DNA of 64,000 nt, taken from Aureobasidium sp. EXF-3400 (Eukaryota; Ascomycota; Dothideomycetes; Dothideales; Saccotheciaceae). Both the position numbers and the translations under genes were made by a program. The DNA lies in the NCBI GenBank assembly GCA_024195585.1, contig SWBL01000030.1, positions 124,001 to 188,000 on the forward strand, written 5' to 3'. Of this stretch, positions 1-10,410 are shown in pieces (the first letter of the stretch is position 1; every line of letters starts with the position of its first letter). The notes under the pieces are model-generated. The model saw only the letters and a list, made by a program, of their open reading frames with translations, did no database searches and was not told the origin of the DNA.

Positions 1-795
1 CCTTCCAACGACACCATTAAGATGAAGGTTTACCTTACCCATGGTCTCACATCTACTGGCGAGATTGGCGTCACCGCAGATGGCAAAACTGAGTACATCA
101 CCCAGCCTTGGTTGAACACCGATGAGGACAAGGAAGCTCTTGCTTCCTTCGTTGACCGCTTGATCGGCTTCGCACAAGCAGAGAACTCGACTTTGACTCT
201 CGATGCCGGACTCACTGCTTCATCTAACGTCACTGGTGCTGATCTGATCAAGACTTTCGTTACTGGCAGCCATTACGTCGGTACCGCCAAGATGGGCGAA
301 GACGATGGTCGCAAGGGTGGTGCTGCAGTCGTCGACTTGGACACCAAGGTTTACGGCACTGACAATCTGTTTGTCGTGGATGCCTCTTTCCACCCTGACT
401 TGCCTACTGGCAACACCCAAGCTATTGTTATGGTTGCAGCCGAAGCTGCTGCCAAGAAGGTCGCTGCTGTAAAGGTTGGCAGTGCCCCTGCTGCTTCTGC
501 TTCTTCCTCTGCTGTCGTCTCTTCAACTACTGCTACCCAGGCTGTTTCGTCTTCCGCTGTAGCTGTGACTTCAGCTCCTGCATCTGCTTCCATCACCTCT
601 GCTCCTACATCTACTTCCGAGACCGCAACCTTCACCGGCACCACTGCGATCACTTCTGTCGCTGTGCCCAGCCCTGCTTACACCGAAGTGCCCAAGTGGG
701 GTCGTTGCGGTGGTATTGGCTACGATGGACCTACTAAATGTGCATCTGGCTCATCCTGTAAATACCAGAATGATTGGTACTACCAGTGTCTGTAG
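1..795 (+). CDS. GMC oxidoreductase, cellobiose-dehydrogenase type, C-terminal part with CBM1
   Basis: This is the 3' end of a gene that begins left of the window; the frame is open from base 1 and stops at 795 (264 residues visible). The first ~150 residues are the C-terminal part of a GMC flavoenzyme: [11 protein letters not shown] carries the expected catalytic His, and [19 protein letters not shown] is the C-terminal GMC signature with the partner Asn in PTGN. An Ala/Ser/Thr-rich linker of about 65 residues follows. The last ~33 residues form a family 1 carbohydrate-binding module ([15 protein letters not shown], then SGSSC and WYYQCL) with four cysteines. Family knowledge: such AA3 enzymes oxidise cellobiose or related sugars outside the cell and the CBM1 anchors them to cellulose. 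The N-terminal cytochrome domain of true CDHs cannot be checked here, so a CBM1-tailed dehydrogenase without haem remains possible. Confidence 0.88.
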   Translation, partial: PSNDTIKMKVYLTHGLTSTGEIGVTADGKTEYITQPWLNTDEDKEALASFVDRLIGFAQAENSTLTLDAGLTASSNVTGADLIKTFVTGSHYVGTAKMGEDDGRKGGAAVVDLDTKVYGTDNLFVVDASFHPDLPTGNTQAIVMVAAEAAAKKVAAVKVGSAPAASASSSAVVSSTTATQAVSSSAVAVTSAPASASITSAPTSTSETATFTGTTAITSVAVPSPAYTEVPKWGRCGGIGYDGPTKCASGSSCKYQNDWYYQCL

Positions 796-1063
796 AAGCA
801 GGGGGATTTGAAAGGAAGAGCGAAAGTTTGTATATAGTGTTTTTTTTTCTTTTTTTGCTTTTTGGTTTTTGGTTGCGTTTTTCTTCTTCTTCTCTGTGGT
901 AGACTAGTGTACCCTCACTGCTGCCGTTTTTATCTTATTCTCTCAATCGGAGTTTTTTTCCACTCAATCTTCCAGTCTTCCCTCCTCTTGCTCGTTTAGA
1001 CCTTTCGCGCCTCTCGCTCGCGTCGGTGATTGATCTTCCGTCAACGAAGTGACACCGGCTTTG

Positions 1064-1999
1064 TCACACATCATCAAGCTTCTTGGATGATATGATATAC
1101 AAGACCAGATCATCAACAGGCGAGGCGTTTTGATTGATGAGGTATTGAATCGCTGTGATGAAATCGGCATCATCTGTGATCTGCATGTAGCCAGTTAGAG
1201 ATCTGGCATATGCGTAGGTAAGGATCTCATTCTCGGACAAGTTTGCCAACCTGGCAAGCCTGTCGAAGGTCAAGTGGCCAATGTCGAAGAGTGAGGTTCG
1301 GATTGGTGCTCCACTGCCACAAAGCCAAAGCAGAACTCTCTTGGTTGTTCGTAGGTTGCCATTGACGAAACGATTGATCCGGATGTTGTACTGTTTCAGT
1401 GCTGAAGGACTGAACTTGTCATCGACTTTGGAAGCCTCGATTTGCGGTACGTCGTCATCGAGGTCGAGTGAAATTGCCCTGGTGAATCTTTTGTGGCGAG
1501 GGACGTTGTCGGTCGTTAAGGTGGTTTCGTTGTTTGTCTGGTTGTTGTCTTCATAGTTGCTATCTTCTTCATTGCTGTCTCCGTGATTGTTATCCGCGTG
1601 ATCGTTGTTTTGAAGGACAGGCGATGGTGTTAGCTGATTGTTGTCACTTGACCCGTTGGCAACGCTGCTGTCTTGGATCTCTTGATTGGCAGACGGAGTG
1701 GTCCGGCCGTCTCGCCTGTTGCGAAGCTTATCGTGTATCTTACAGGACATCATCCTCGAGATGCAACTTTTGGTCCACGCTTGGCGATCTTGAGGGATCC
1801 AATCTTTGTTGTTGCTTACGAATTCTGCAGCGTATATGTCTCTTTGTGTCTTGATATCCTGGTATGGCAGCTTCGAGATTTCTATTGCGTGATTCTGTAT
1901 CTGGGCCTTTGCAGTTTTGAACGAATATGATTTTGGCCAAGGCAGTGGCTTGAGTTCTCCCCACCTATAAGGAGGTGCTTTTTGACGGCTCCTCGCCAT
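1064..1999 (-). CDS. Hypothetical protein, 311 aa, acidic Asn-rich centre
   Basis: An uninterrupted 311-codon frame converges on the oxidoreductase gene. I do not recognise the family. The N-terminus is basic and aromatic (MARSRQKAPPYRW...). Residues ~110-170 are low complexity, rich in Asn, Asp and Glu. The C-terminal ~120 residues look folded, with a helical segment (FDIGHLTFDRLARLANL) followed by FITAIQYLINQNASPVDDL. There is no signal peptide or membrane segment. The start is placed at the first ATG of the frame, preceded by about 1 kb of non-coding sequence shared with the divergent regulator gene. No function is proposed. The two ordered ends around a disordered middle argue for a real gene rather than a chance frame. 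Confidence 0.65.
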   Translation of the reverse strand: MARSRQKAPPYRWGELKPLPWPKSYSFKTAKAQIQNHAIEISKLPYQDIKTQRDIYAAEFVSNNKDWIPQDRQAWTKSCISRMMSCKIHDKLRNRRDGRTTPSANQEIQDSSVANGSSDNNQLTPSPVLQNNDHADNNHGDSNEEDSNYEDNNQTNNETTLTTDNVPRHKRFTRAISLDLDDDVPQIEASKVDDKFSPSALKQYNIRINRFVNGNLRTTKRVLLWLCGSGAPIRTSLFDIGHLTFDRLARLANLSENEILTYAYARSLTGYMQITDDADFITAIQYLINQNASPVDDLVLYIISSKKLDDV

Positions 2000-2990
2000 G
2001 GCTAGTTGCGTCCCAGATGGGAAATGCGAAGTGAAACGTAGGCTGAAGCTAGACAGACTGTCAGTGTGAGAAGATGTTGCATAAACAAGTCAATACGGTG
2101 GAATGTGATACCTTGAGGCTGGAACCGACGGTGAGATTGGCGCTCTTCCAATGCTTCCGTGACCTAGTGCTGCGCCTATCTCGTAAGTCCCCAAGTGGCT
2201 AGCACGCGCGTCCTTGAAATCTATGACACGATGTCGGCGAATCAAGGCGATGATCGGGTGCAGTGCTGCGACAGGGATAACAGAGTGTAGTTTTGCTTGT
2301 GTAGTCGAGGGAAGAAAGTGACACCTGAGAGATGAGAATCAAAGTGACGAAGGATGATGAGTGAAAATGCTGTGAAAGGAAGTCGCCTAATCTCAATTAA
2401 CACCCACGACCTTCCACAAGTGTCATTCTCATCATGATCATGCAGCGGGGGTCAAAGGCCACGGCGGATCTATTAATTTCTTGAGAAAGTTATGTTCCAA
2501 AAACAAATTGAGCACACAGCATAGCTATAACAAAGGTACATCACGGTTACGTCCTTCAGAGTAAAGTCAGATCCAACAGCGAGATCTGTATCCCGGAATA
2601 ATACAGTAGCTGTAGTGAGGACCACCAGGCGTCATAGTATCATCGGGCGATATATCATGCTTGATGTGCGTATCGATAGAGTAAGGAATGTCAAGGTCGG
2701 ATAGCAGGTAGTAGAGCAGCTGCACAGAACGATCGCGAGCGATATACACAGGACGGTAAGCAGCGGACGTCGCTTCAGAGGCGTTGAAAGTCGGACGCAG
2801 AGCACATCTTTAGTGATCTCCCCATCGTGTATTGCATTGTGTTGGAATGAGCAAGGATCTCATCAGAAACAAACTTCGAGGGAAGTCGTTGCCAACGCAA
2901 GGCTCGCCTCCGATGATTCCCCGTATGGAAAGGACGTTCTTGTCCAGATAATGGAAAGAAACTATCCATCTTCTATTTCTTACATCTCTG
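2000..2990. other. Divergent intergenic region, 991 nt
   Basis: This stretch separates the minus-strand hypothetical gene from the plus-strand zinc-cluster regulator. Short frames on both strands show no conserved motif. I see no repeat or RNA gene. It presumably holds both promoters. Confidence 0.6.
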
Positions 2991-5264
2991 ATGGATAATT
3001 CCACGGATGCAGAGTCGTCTTCTGAACCACCCTCGAAGAGGAAGCGTGTGGTGACTGCATGTCTAGAATGTTATAGGTCAGTCTGTACCGATCAAGCTTG
3101 ACAGTATAGCTTCCATTCTAATCACGTCACAGACGAAAGCAGAAGGTGCCTATGGTAAATCGATGGAGAGTGACAACAAAGCTGACTGCTGAATTAGTGT
3201 GACAGAAGAAAGCCATGCCAAAACTGTGTGAATCGTAATGTCGCTGCTAAATGCATATATGAGCAACCACTGTAAACTCAATGACAAATTGCGACTACAG
3301 CATCGTGTCTGACACACCGTCCAGGCCGCAATCCACCGTTTTGCAGTTCAAGTCCCACTCGCCTGTTTCGGCCGAAGACGATTCTCCTCCTTTGGAATCA
3401 ACCCCGGATGGCACTGCACTTTCCTCTTTTTACGACGTTCATGCTTTTACAGATTTGAAAAGGGTTCGTTCACAATTATTGCATACTTGAAGTCTCCTAC
3501 TCATCGTTGTTGTAGTTACTCGAGACCGATGAAGTCTTCCAGATATCCGAGTTTGTCCGGGAGACCTCTAATAAGATCAAGCCCAGCTCTAAGTTTTGGG
3601 TTCTGGCTGCTCAGCTGCCAGACTCTCACGTTATAACCAAAGCGTTCAACTACTACTTTGACGAAGTGCATTGGCGCTACAATGTTGGTCAGAGATACTA
3701 TATGAACAAGCAACTCGAAGACTGGAAAGCCGTGGTACAAACACCTGCTTCGCAAAACATTGGCATTGACAAGAATCTTCCATATTTTGTGGCATTCGCC
3801 TTTGAGTTACTCGCCGTCATCCTTCAATATATGCGGCCTGATAGAGAGATAGCTCGCTTGCTTGGTGCGACGAACTCAAAATCAGCTGCTCATATGTCTC
3901 GAAGGTACAACGATGCAGCTTCTGAGCTTATGCTGATGCTTGGTCGACACAATGGCACGATTACTGTTGTTGATTACGATCTACTTAGAGCGAGTTGGCT
4001 GAAGAACAATGGCCGCGGTATCGAAAGTTGGTACGCCACCAGTGACGGAGTTAGGTAAGTCAACATGTACTCGATCGATAGCATTCACGTTTCTAACTTC
4101 AGCGATCACAGACAAGCGCAGCAGTTGAATCTTCATCGTGAGCCACGTTTTGCTCCAGGAGACTCTGACTCATCCAAGAACCTCGAGCAATTTTGGTTCC
4201 AAGAGTATAACAGAAGAGTTTGGATCAACCTGTTCTGCTGGGATTCGGGAACAGCAATGAATCTTGGCCGTCCGCGAATGATAAATGCAAAGGATTGCGA
4301 TATCATCCTACCGGTTGATCAATCGTTTCCCGATGACCTTTCTCACACCGTACCAATACCTCAGAATCAGCACACGCCCTCACCCCTCTCTTTACTTCTG
4401 TTTCGTTACAAAATTGCTGGCAAGATCCATGAACTTCGCGAGTATGGCCTAGACAAACAGGACGCCGACTATATCTCGGTGTGGACTTTGCATGATGAGC
4501 TCAACAACCTGCTGAACGACCTTCCTTCATATCTTAATCCGAACAACCCTGCAACACATTTAGACTCTGAGTTCTTATACCTCCCTCTGCACAGGGAAGA
4601 AGCCTCAAGTCAACTGAACCTGGTCATCATGGAGCTGCACCGACCCTTTATCGCAAAGCATCCGCAGAGTCGAAGCGCCGCTATGAAAGCTGCGATTGGT
4701 TCCATTGATAATCAAAAGATGTTGATGGAGTTGTCAGGCCGGCACCACTACAGCTATTTTGGTTTCGGATTCTATACGACCAATGCAGCAATGATGCTTG
4801 CTGCGATTGCTCTTATCCACCCAGACAAGAACCAGGTCAAGTGGATTGAGTCTAAAATGCAGCAAGCTCTGTCGATTCTGGTTAACATACAAGATGTCAA
4901 CATAGTCGCTCGAACATCATTGCCTGTAATACAACGACTGTACGATAAGATTCAAGGCTCCCTTTACATGAATTTCTCCAGCGCGACCACTTTGAGCAGC
5001 CATGAGTCCGCACTGAGTCAAGATAGTGGCGATTTATCCGCGACAGCTCCATCTATGGGTATTCTCCCTATTGCACCTTTCACCGCTGAATTCATGCCTG
5101 GAAATGTAGAGGATGCAGCGCTCCAAAATTTCACGGACTTACCTGCTTGGACCGAAATACCTCAGGTCAATGATTTCGATGCTGCATTCTGGCTCGACCA
5201 GCTCAGCAAGCTACCAGATACCATGCCACAGGATGGTAACCTCGGGCAAATCACAATGTGGTAG
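2991..5264 (+). CDS. Zn2Cys6 fungal-specific transcription factor
   Basis: Six exons: 2991-3076, 3133-3145, 3198-3271, 3301-3463, 3516-4054 and 4103-5264; they sum to 2037 nt (678 aa). The start is followed by KRKRVVTACLEC. Splicing the 13-nt second exon completes a canonical binuclear zinc cluster, C-X2-C-X6-C-X5-C-X2-C-X8-C, at residues ~24-53. Each junction is GT-AG and only this arrangement joins all six cysteines. The middle carries the fungal transcription-factor regulatory domain (LEQFWFQEYNRRVWINLFCW, then the LGRP segment typical of PF04082). The protein should bind CGG-containing DNA in the nucleus. Targets are unknown; the neighbouring DUF1989 and oxidoreductase genes are candidates by position only. 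Confidence 0.88.
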
Positions 5265-5597
5265 TCAGGCTTGCTCGTGGATTGATTGATTGATTGAATC
5301 ATTGTTATCAATCTTTATGGACTATGTTCCAAACATATCTTTTTGCCAACATGATGCCAACATATCAACGTCTGTCGTCAACGTCAGCCACCTTCCTCTA
5401 AATTTCGGCCGAAAATATGCCAAGCAACATCACGACATCGATACGGCGATAAAAGCGACGTAAACGCCTGAATCCGGCTATTAACTAGGAGCTAGGGTTA
5501 GGGCATGCTGTCCACTCAACTGTCAACGATAGCTCGTTCCTCTGGCTGGGGCTGGGAAATGCCTAACCATGCTCGAGTCGTGACAAATTCACCTTTC
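5265..5597. other. Convergent intergenic region, 333 nt
   Basis: Both flanking genes end here. It contains a short GATT tandem run (about 5281-5297), a perfect 12-bp palindrome TTTCGGCCGAAA near 5402-5413, and CTAGGGTTAGGG near 5492-5503, which resembles one and a half to two telomeric repeats. No gene is visible. Confidence 0.6.
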
Positions 5598-6547
5598 TCA
5601 GGAAGATACATTCTCTCCAGTCGGTACATTCATGCCATGAAGTCCAGTATATTTTGGTGGTTCAAATTGTGTCCAGCCATCCAGCAGTGACTGATCGTTC
5701 AAACTGTAGACTTCCGCTCGAAGAGGTCGGCAACAGTCCAGCATACTCTTCTTTTCTCCTTCTTCGCCAGCGCCTCCTTCGCCCCAGCCCCAAGCACTGA
5801 GGTCACCTCCAGGGCATGCAGATAAGGCCATCAAAACATCCTGCTCGGCGAAGAACTCGAGATAGTCGGTCTTCTTGGCTGGACTTGGCTCCATGAAGTA
5901 TTTCCCCTCTGCATTCAGTCCGGTAACTTGAAAGATGTTGATGACATCGTGGACGTCAAACTCACTGTTCTCTCTTGATTAGCGACAAAGGCTAGAGAAC
6001 GCCAGCACTAGATAGCTTACGTGAGTCCGTATGGAACTACTGCTCTTGTCAAATTCGAGTGACAATGGTAGTCATATTGATCATTAGTGAGCATCGTGTT
6101 CACATACGGATCGCAACGAGTGCCCAGCAAATCATGACATCTACCACCCCACTGATCCACGCCATAATCCTTCAACGAGTCCGCAATAATAGTAATCATC
6201 GGCCTCAGATAAGGCAAACAGCTCCAAAGTCGATCATACACAGTAACATGACTAGCCTGCAACTGTCTCGTCCTCGAAGCCCAAAATCTCTCGCGCGGAT
6301 TAGACAGATTCCAGATGTTCAAGTCACCGACTTGAGGACCTTCTGGAGTTGAAAAGCGGACAATGCTACCGGCAGGCACTTTCCAGGCTTTGGCGGAGCG
6401 GGGTGGGATATCAATCGTCTGGATTAGAGTTCTGGATTTGCTGTTGGCTAGGGAGTCGTAGAAGGCCTTGTTGGCGTTTAGGATGCTGCCTGCTGTTGGG
6501 AGGTAGGCTGGTTGGGGAGCTGCGTGGGGTTTATCGGCGGATGCCAT
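5598..6547 (-). CDS. DUF1989 / urea carboxylase-associated family protein
   Basis: Two exons, 6021-6547 and 5598-5964, joined across a 56-nt GT-AG intron (5965-6020), give 297 aa. The protein matches the DUF1989 family by pattern: WKVPAGSIVRFSTPEGPQVGDLNIWN near the N-terminus, then a region with DLLGTRCDPYVNTML and YHCHSNLTRAV, then EFDVHDVINIFQVTGLN across the splice, and a C-terminal FFAEQDVLMALSACPGGDLS. Bacterial relatives sit beside urea carboxylase and take part in guanidine or urea-derived nitrogen use. In fungi the function is largely undefined, so only the family is asserted. No signal peptide is seen. The gene is convergent with the zinc-cluster regulator. Confidence 0.85.
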
Positions 6548-7871
6548 TTTTGAGTGTTCTTTTGAGATATGGAGATGCCAATTGGATTACAGAAAGTGCA
6601 GGATGGGTGTAAGGAGCTATATGTAAGATATATACTTATCTGATGGAGGTTGTAGTCATACGACGAGATAGCAGCTCCACACCGATCAGATACCGATCAG
6701 CCGAGAATAGCCGTGCTTGGAATCCTTCCTCCTCGTACTAAAGTTTGTCACACTGTGCCTTTACGAACGCAAGATCTGTCGGCAGAACGGTAGCTACAAC
6801 CTCGAGGACTTGATCAAGACGACAGCCTTATAGATATTGATGTCTTGTCTGAGACTTGTCGTACGTCTTCGTAATCAGTGTCGCGTTGACCGAAATGCGA
6901 CAATTGACACGACGGGATGATTGTCGGAAGTTTCAGGATTATTGATTGTGTACACGTGATTTTGATAAGTCTGGAGGATCTGATGCTGACAACGCAAAGA
7001 CCTGCCAGTTCGAGAGTCAGCCCGCCGAAGCAGCAGATCGTGGGTACAGCGATTGAGGAAACAACCAACAAGTTCATCCCGAACGTTGGACGATCGTCAG
7101 CTCTAAATGCCGGCTTCAACGTTAATTTGCCGGGTTTCGACCTCGAGTTCTTCTGGAAGAGACTCATCGACATGTCGCTTGGTCACGCCACTTCGAAACC
7201 GCAAAGGATGCCTGAGACAGCAGGAAGGGCCGGGCTAAAGGTCAATCTTATATCTTTCGAGGACAGTCGCGACCTCTCAATAGGTGACATGATTAATCGT
7301 GGAGATGTCGCAGTCTAGTAGGCGCGGAAGATTCTTCCGAGACATGACCAGATGGCCCGCTCCACCTGCTCTCTCGGAATTATGACCAAAGATGGAATTG
7401 CTCGAGTCATCGACACTGCCGTATCTGCTTTACTCGTCTCAAGAAGCGTCTGGTTTCAGACCGATCGTAAGAAGGGCGGCTTAGTCAAAACCTAGAAGCG
7501 AACAGTGCGAGCAAGGGCCATGAGCCTTCAGGCTTGCCAGCAACCCTGGTAGCGAGATTTACAAGACTAGCCGGTGCTTGTGGCTATCGACCAGGCCACT
7601 GAGCACGTTGGGCAAGCTCCACAAAGACGGCATTCTCAATTTGTGCACCTGCGACTCTCGGCAGGTAGCCGACCGTTGTCCATGTACCTAGGCACTTATA
7701 TGATCGATAGACCATCTCTTATGACAACCCTTTGGTCGCTCCCGGTTTCTTTCCACAACTCTATTCACGTTCTTTCTCCAGTCTTTCTGTTCGTCATATT
7801 CCCAGGCCATGTTATCGTAGACCATCTACCTACCCTTTCTTTGACCACACTCGATCTCACTACACGCCAAC
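6548..7871. other. Intergenic region, 1.3 kb, with an unsupported 133-codon frame
   Basis: This lies between the divergent DUF1989 and rhodopsin-like genes. A plus-strand frame at 6917-7318 and an overlapping minus-strand frame at 6814-7173 exist. Neither has a recognisable domain or a neighbouring exon that extends it. I treat the stretch as non-coding promoter DNA, possibly with decayed coding sequence. Confidence 0.45.
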
Positions 7872-9142
7872 ATGTACGACAGGTCTACCCAGATCCTGGC
7901 CGTATGCGTCTTGTTCTTCATTCTTTCTTGGCTTTCTGTGGGACTACGCGTATATGTTAAGTGTGTCAAACATCTATCCTCGACAAGTTCACGACTGACG
8001 TTGTTGCAGAGCTCGATTACTAAAACAAGTCGGCTGGGATGATGGAGCCATGCTTGCGACTTTACTTCTCTTCACAGTTTACTTATCATGTCAACTCGGA
8101 AGTCTCGCACATGGTAACGGAAGACATCGTGCGACCATGACTGATGCAACAGCCCAGATTGGATTGATGGTGAGTTCGAAGATGACTGCTACGCACACCA
8201 GTCTCCTAACCAGCTTTGCAGTACTGGTTCTTCTGTGAGCTGTTCTACACACTGGCGACATCGATGTTGAAAATCGCTATCGGACTCTTCTTCCTACGCA
8301 TTGCTGTCAACAAGTGGCATATCTGGATCATCAAGACTATCATGTTCTGCAGCGCCGTGCTCGGTCTCACGTACTTCTGCATCGTCCTGTTCCAGTGCCA
8401 CCCAATCTCTTTCTGGTGGGACCTCAACCCCGAGCACCATGGACGTTGTATGAGTGCTTCAGTCTTTTCTGTTGCGGGTTATGTGGTCTCGGCCTTGAAC
8501 TCGGTGGCAGACTGGATCTTTGGTCTGCTACCGATCTTCATCGTCAAAGATTTGCAGATGCATCGTCATCAAAAAGCGATCGTGGCGGTCATTCTAGGTT
8601 TTGCTGCGGTCGGAAGTTCTGCGACCATCATTCGTTTACCTTACGTCTGGACTTTGGAACATTACAAGGGCGAGTTCCTTTGGCGCACTGCCGATGTGGC
8701 CATCTGGACTACTGTCGAGGTTGGAATTGGCATCACTGCTGGCAACTTGGGAACTCTGAGACCGCTGTTGCAGCGTCTCTTGACTTTCATGGGCATCTCA
8801 AGCTCAACTGGACCTGGCTCGAAGACTTGGAGCAAGCGCAACAGAAACGGAACGCACGCCTACATGGGCAGTGGAGCAACGCCACTAGACGATTTCACAA
8901 GCAAAGGAGCCGTCAAAACGACCGTCACAATCCGTGGAGGCGCCCCCAATGCTGACACACAATGGGGTGGACTCTCTAGGACCGATAGTGAGGAGGAATT
9001 TGTACCTGGCGCGAACAAACTGCACGATGGGGGCATCCTACACAGTGTTCAGATCGACACACAATACGAGAGAATGCAGGATGATACATTGGGAGCCGGC
9101 AACACCTCACCACGGGCGACACAAGCATTCGAGAGAGTGTAG
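7872..9142 (+). CDS. Fungal rhodopsin-like seven-helix integral membrane protein
   Basis: Three exons, 7872-7960, 8010-8169 and 8222-9142, sum to 1170 nt (389 aa). The first exon starts with a hydrophobic helix (ILAVCVLFFILSWLSVGLRV). After the splice comes the family hallmark GWDDGAM, then helices around YWFFCELFYTLATSMLKIAIGLFFLR and FQCHPISFWWD, SVADWIFGLLPIFIVKDLQM, and WTTVEVGIGITAGNLGTLRPLL. This is the PF20684 'fungal rhodopsin domain' pattern with seven predicted membrane segments and a ~110-residue hydrophilic cytosolic tail. Despite the name, family members generally lack the retinal-binding lysine; most are uncharacterised or linked to PTH11-like sensing. No CFEM domain is present. 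The ligand is unknown. Confidence 0.88.
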
Positions 9143-10265
9143 CCCACACGAATTGTTCATTTGTTTTGTTCTTGCATTTTCAAGCGCTGGCGCCATCAGG
9201 GGATCACTGTTTTTTCGACGCGCCAAAGTCCATATCACAATCATCATACTAATGCTTCTCACGAATTTGCAACACACCGCTCAATGCAGCAAGCTCAACA
9301 CAGTAAAGTTCCAATATTCTGCTCTATCGATTGCCGGTGATCACGAAGCCTCTACTGTGTCTCTCGGACAAGGAAAAAACGAGAACGATGTCATTGCGCT
9401 CCTTGAAACGCTCGCTTCTTGAGATCGTAAACCTTGATTCTTCTTTGGACGAAGTCAAGAAAGAATTTGAGTGTAAGGTTTCCATACGTACTCAGCCCTA
9501 TCCTCCGCACCTGCCTGATGAAGATAGACAGCTGCATATCGAAAGTTATCGTGGTTGTCCTCATGAAACGGCAAACCCTCTGGTTGTTGCATAGATGACT
9601 ACATCAGTTTCATCGAACGTCTGCATCGCATCCAGCGACAAAACAGTGTTTCTCAAACAAGAACTGCCAAACCTAGAGCTTGCGCTCCCAGAAATTGATG
9701 GTTCTCGAATCTCACCACTGATGTCGCTTTGTACAATCTCGGTCGCAATCCACTGGAGCAAAGAAATCCATACACCTGGTTCGAGAAGCTGCAGGTTTGC
9801 AGACTGCAGGCTGCAAACAAACTTCAGACCACCTCGTGGTGGAACACACGGTCAAAGCGTGCGTGGGGCCCAGACGCACGGCTCATTGTCCCGTCCCACA
9901 TTATCGTACCGCAAGGCGTTACGCACAAGCGAGTGGGCCAAAGCGCAAGCGGGCTTTTCATTTATGGGATCCTCTGCCGCGTTTGCTTTGTCACACTAGT
10001 GCCTTACAAGAGGGCCGATATCAATGAAGGATTTGAGTGACAGGCACGTTACAGGTGTGAAATATGTCAACAGAGAAGATCCCATATTAGAAAGCTTGGG
10101 TTTGAGTGTATCAAAGACCACTCGGTCGGGAGAGGAAGTTGATGCTTCTTTCCATATCTCAAGGTCTCGTGTCCCTCTTGCATTAACCCGTTTATCCAAG
10201 AGTGTCGCTCTGATCGTCGCAAGGTAGCTGTTGTTGGCAAGGTCAGGGGCAAGATCTTCGCTCAA
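9143..10265. other. Intergenic region with coding-like relics
   Basis: About 1.1 kb lacks an intact gene. Short plus-strand stretches read like protein but are broken by stops and frame changes, especially between about 9570 and 9850; they are listed separately. No repeat or RNA gene is seen. Confidence 0.5.
9570..9850 (+). pseudogene. Possible decayed coding relic
   Basis: In one frame the sequence reads GCCIDDYISFIERLHRIQ, meets an in-frame TGA near 9703, and continues in the same frame as NLGRNPLEQRNPYTWFEKLQ. Both halves have protein-like composition, unlike the surrounding frames. No ATG and no good splice pair joins them to a longer product. A disrupted gene is the simplest reading; chance is not excluded and the family is unknown. 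Confidence 0.25.
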
Positions 10266-10410
10266 TACAAGGGGGTGCAAGAACGGGTTGGCCCCTCCAT
10301 TACAAAATAGCTTAAATTTGTATGGCCAATTCTGCCAAGGTCCGATTTTCTCATACAGAATTCAACTATTCTGTAATGGAGGGGCCAACCCGTTCTTGCA
10401 CCCCCTTGTA
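10266..10410. mobile_element. MITE-like fold-back element with TA ends
   Basis: Two 45-nt arms, 10266-10310 and 10366-10410, are reverse complements with one mismatch and surround 55 nt of unique sequence. The outermost base pairs are TA on both sides, which fits a TA target-site duplication; the terminal inverted repeat then begins CAAGGGGGTGCAAG. There is no room for a transposase. Size, TIR structure and TA ends fit a non-autonomous Tc1/mariner-pogo-type element (MITE). I see no second copy in this window. The near-identity of the arms suggests recent activity or strong constraint. Confidence 0.8.
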
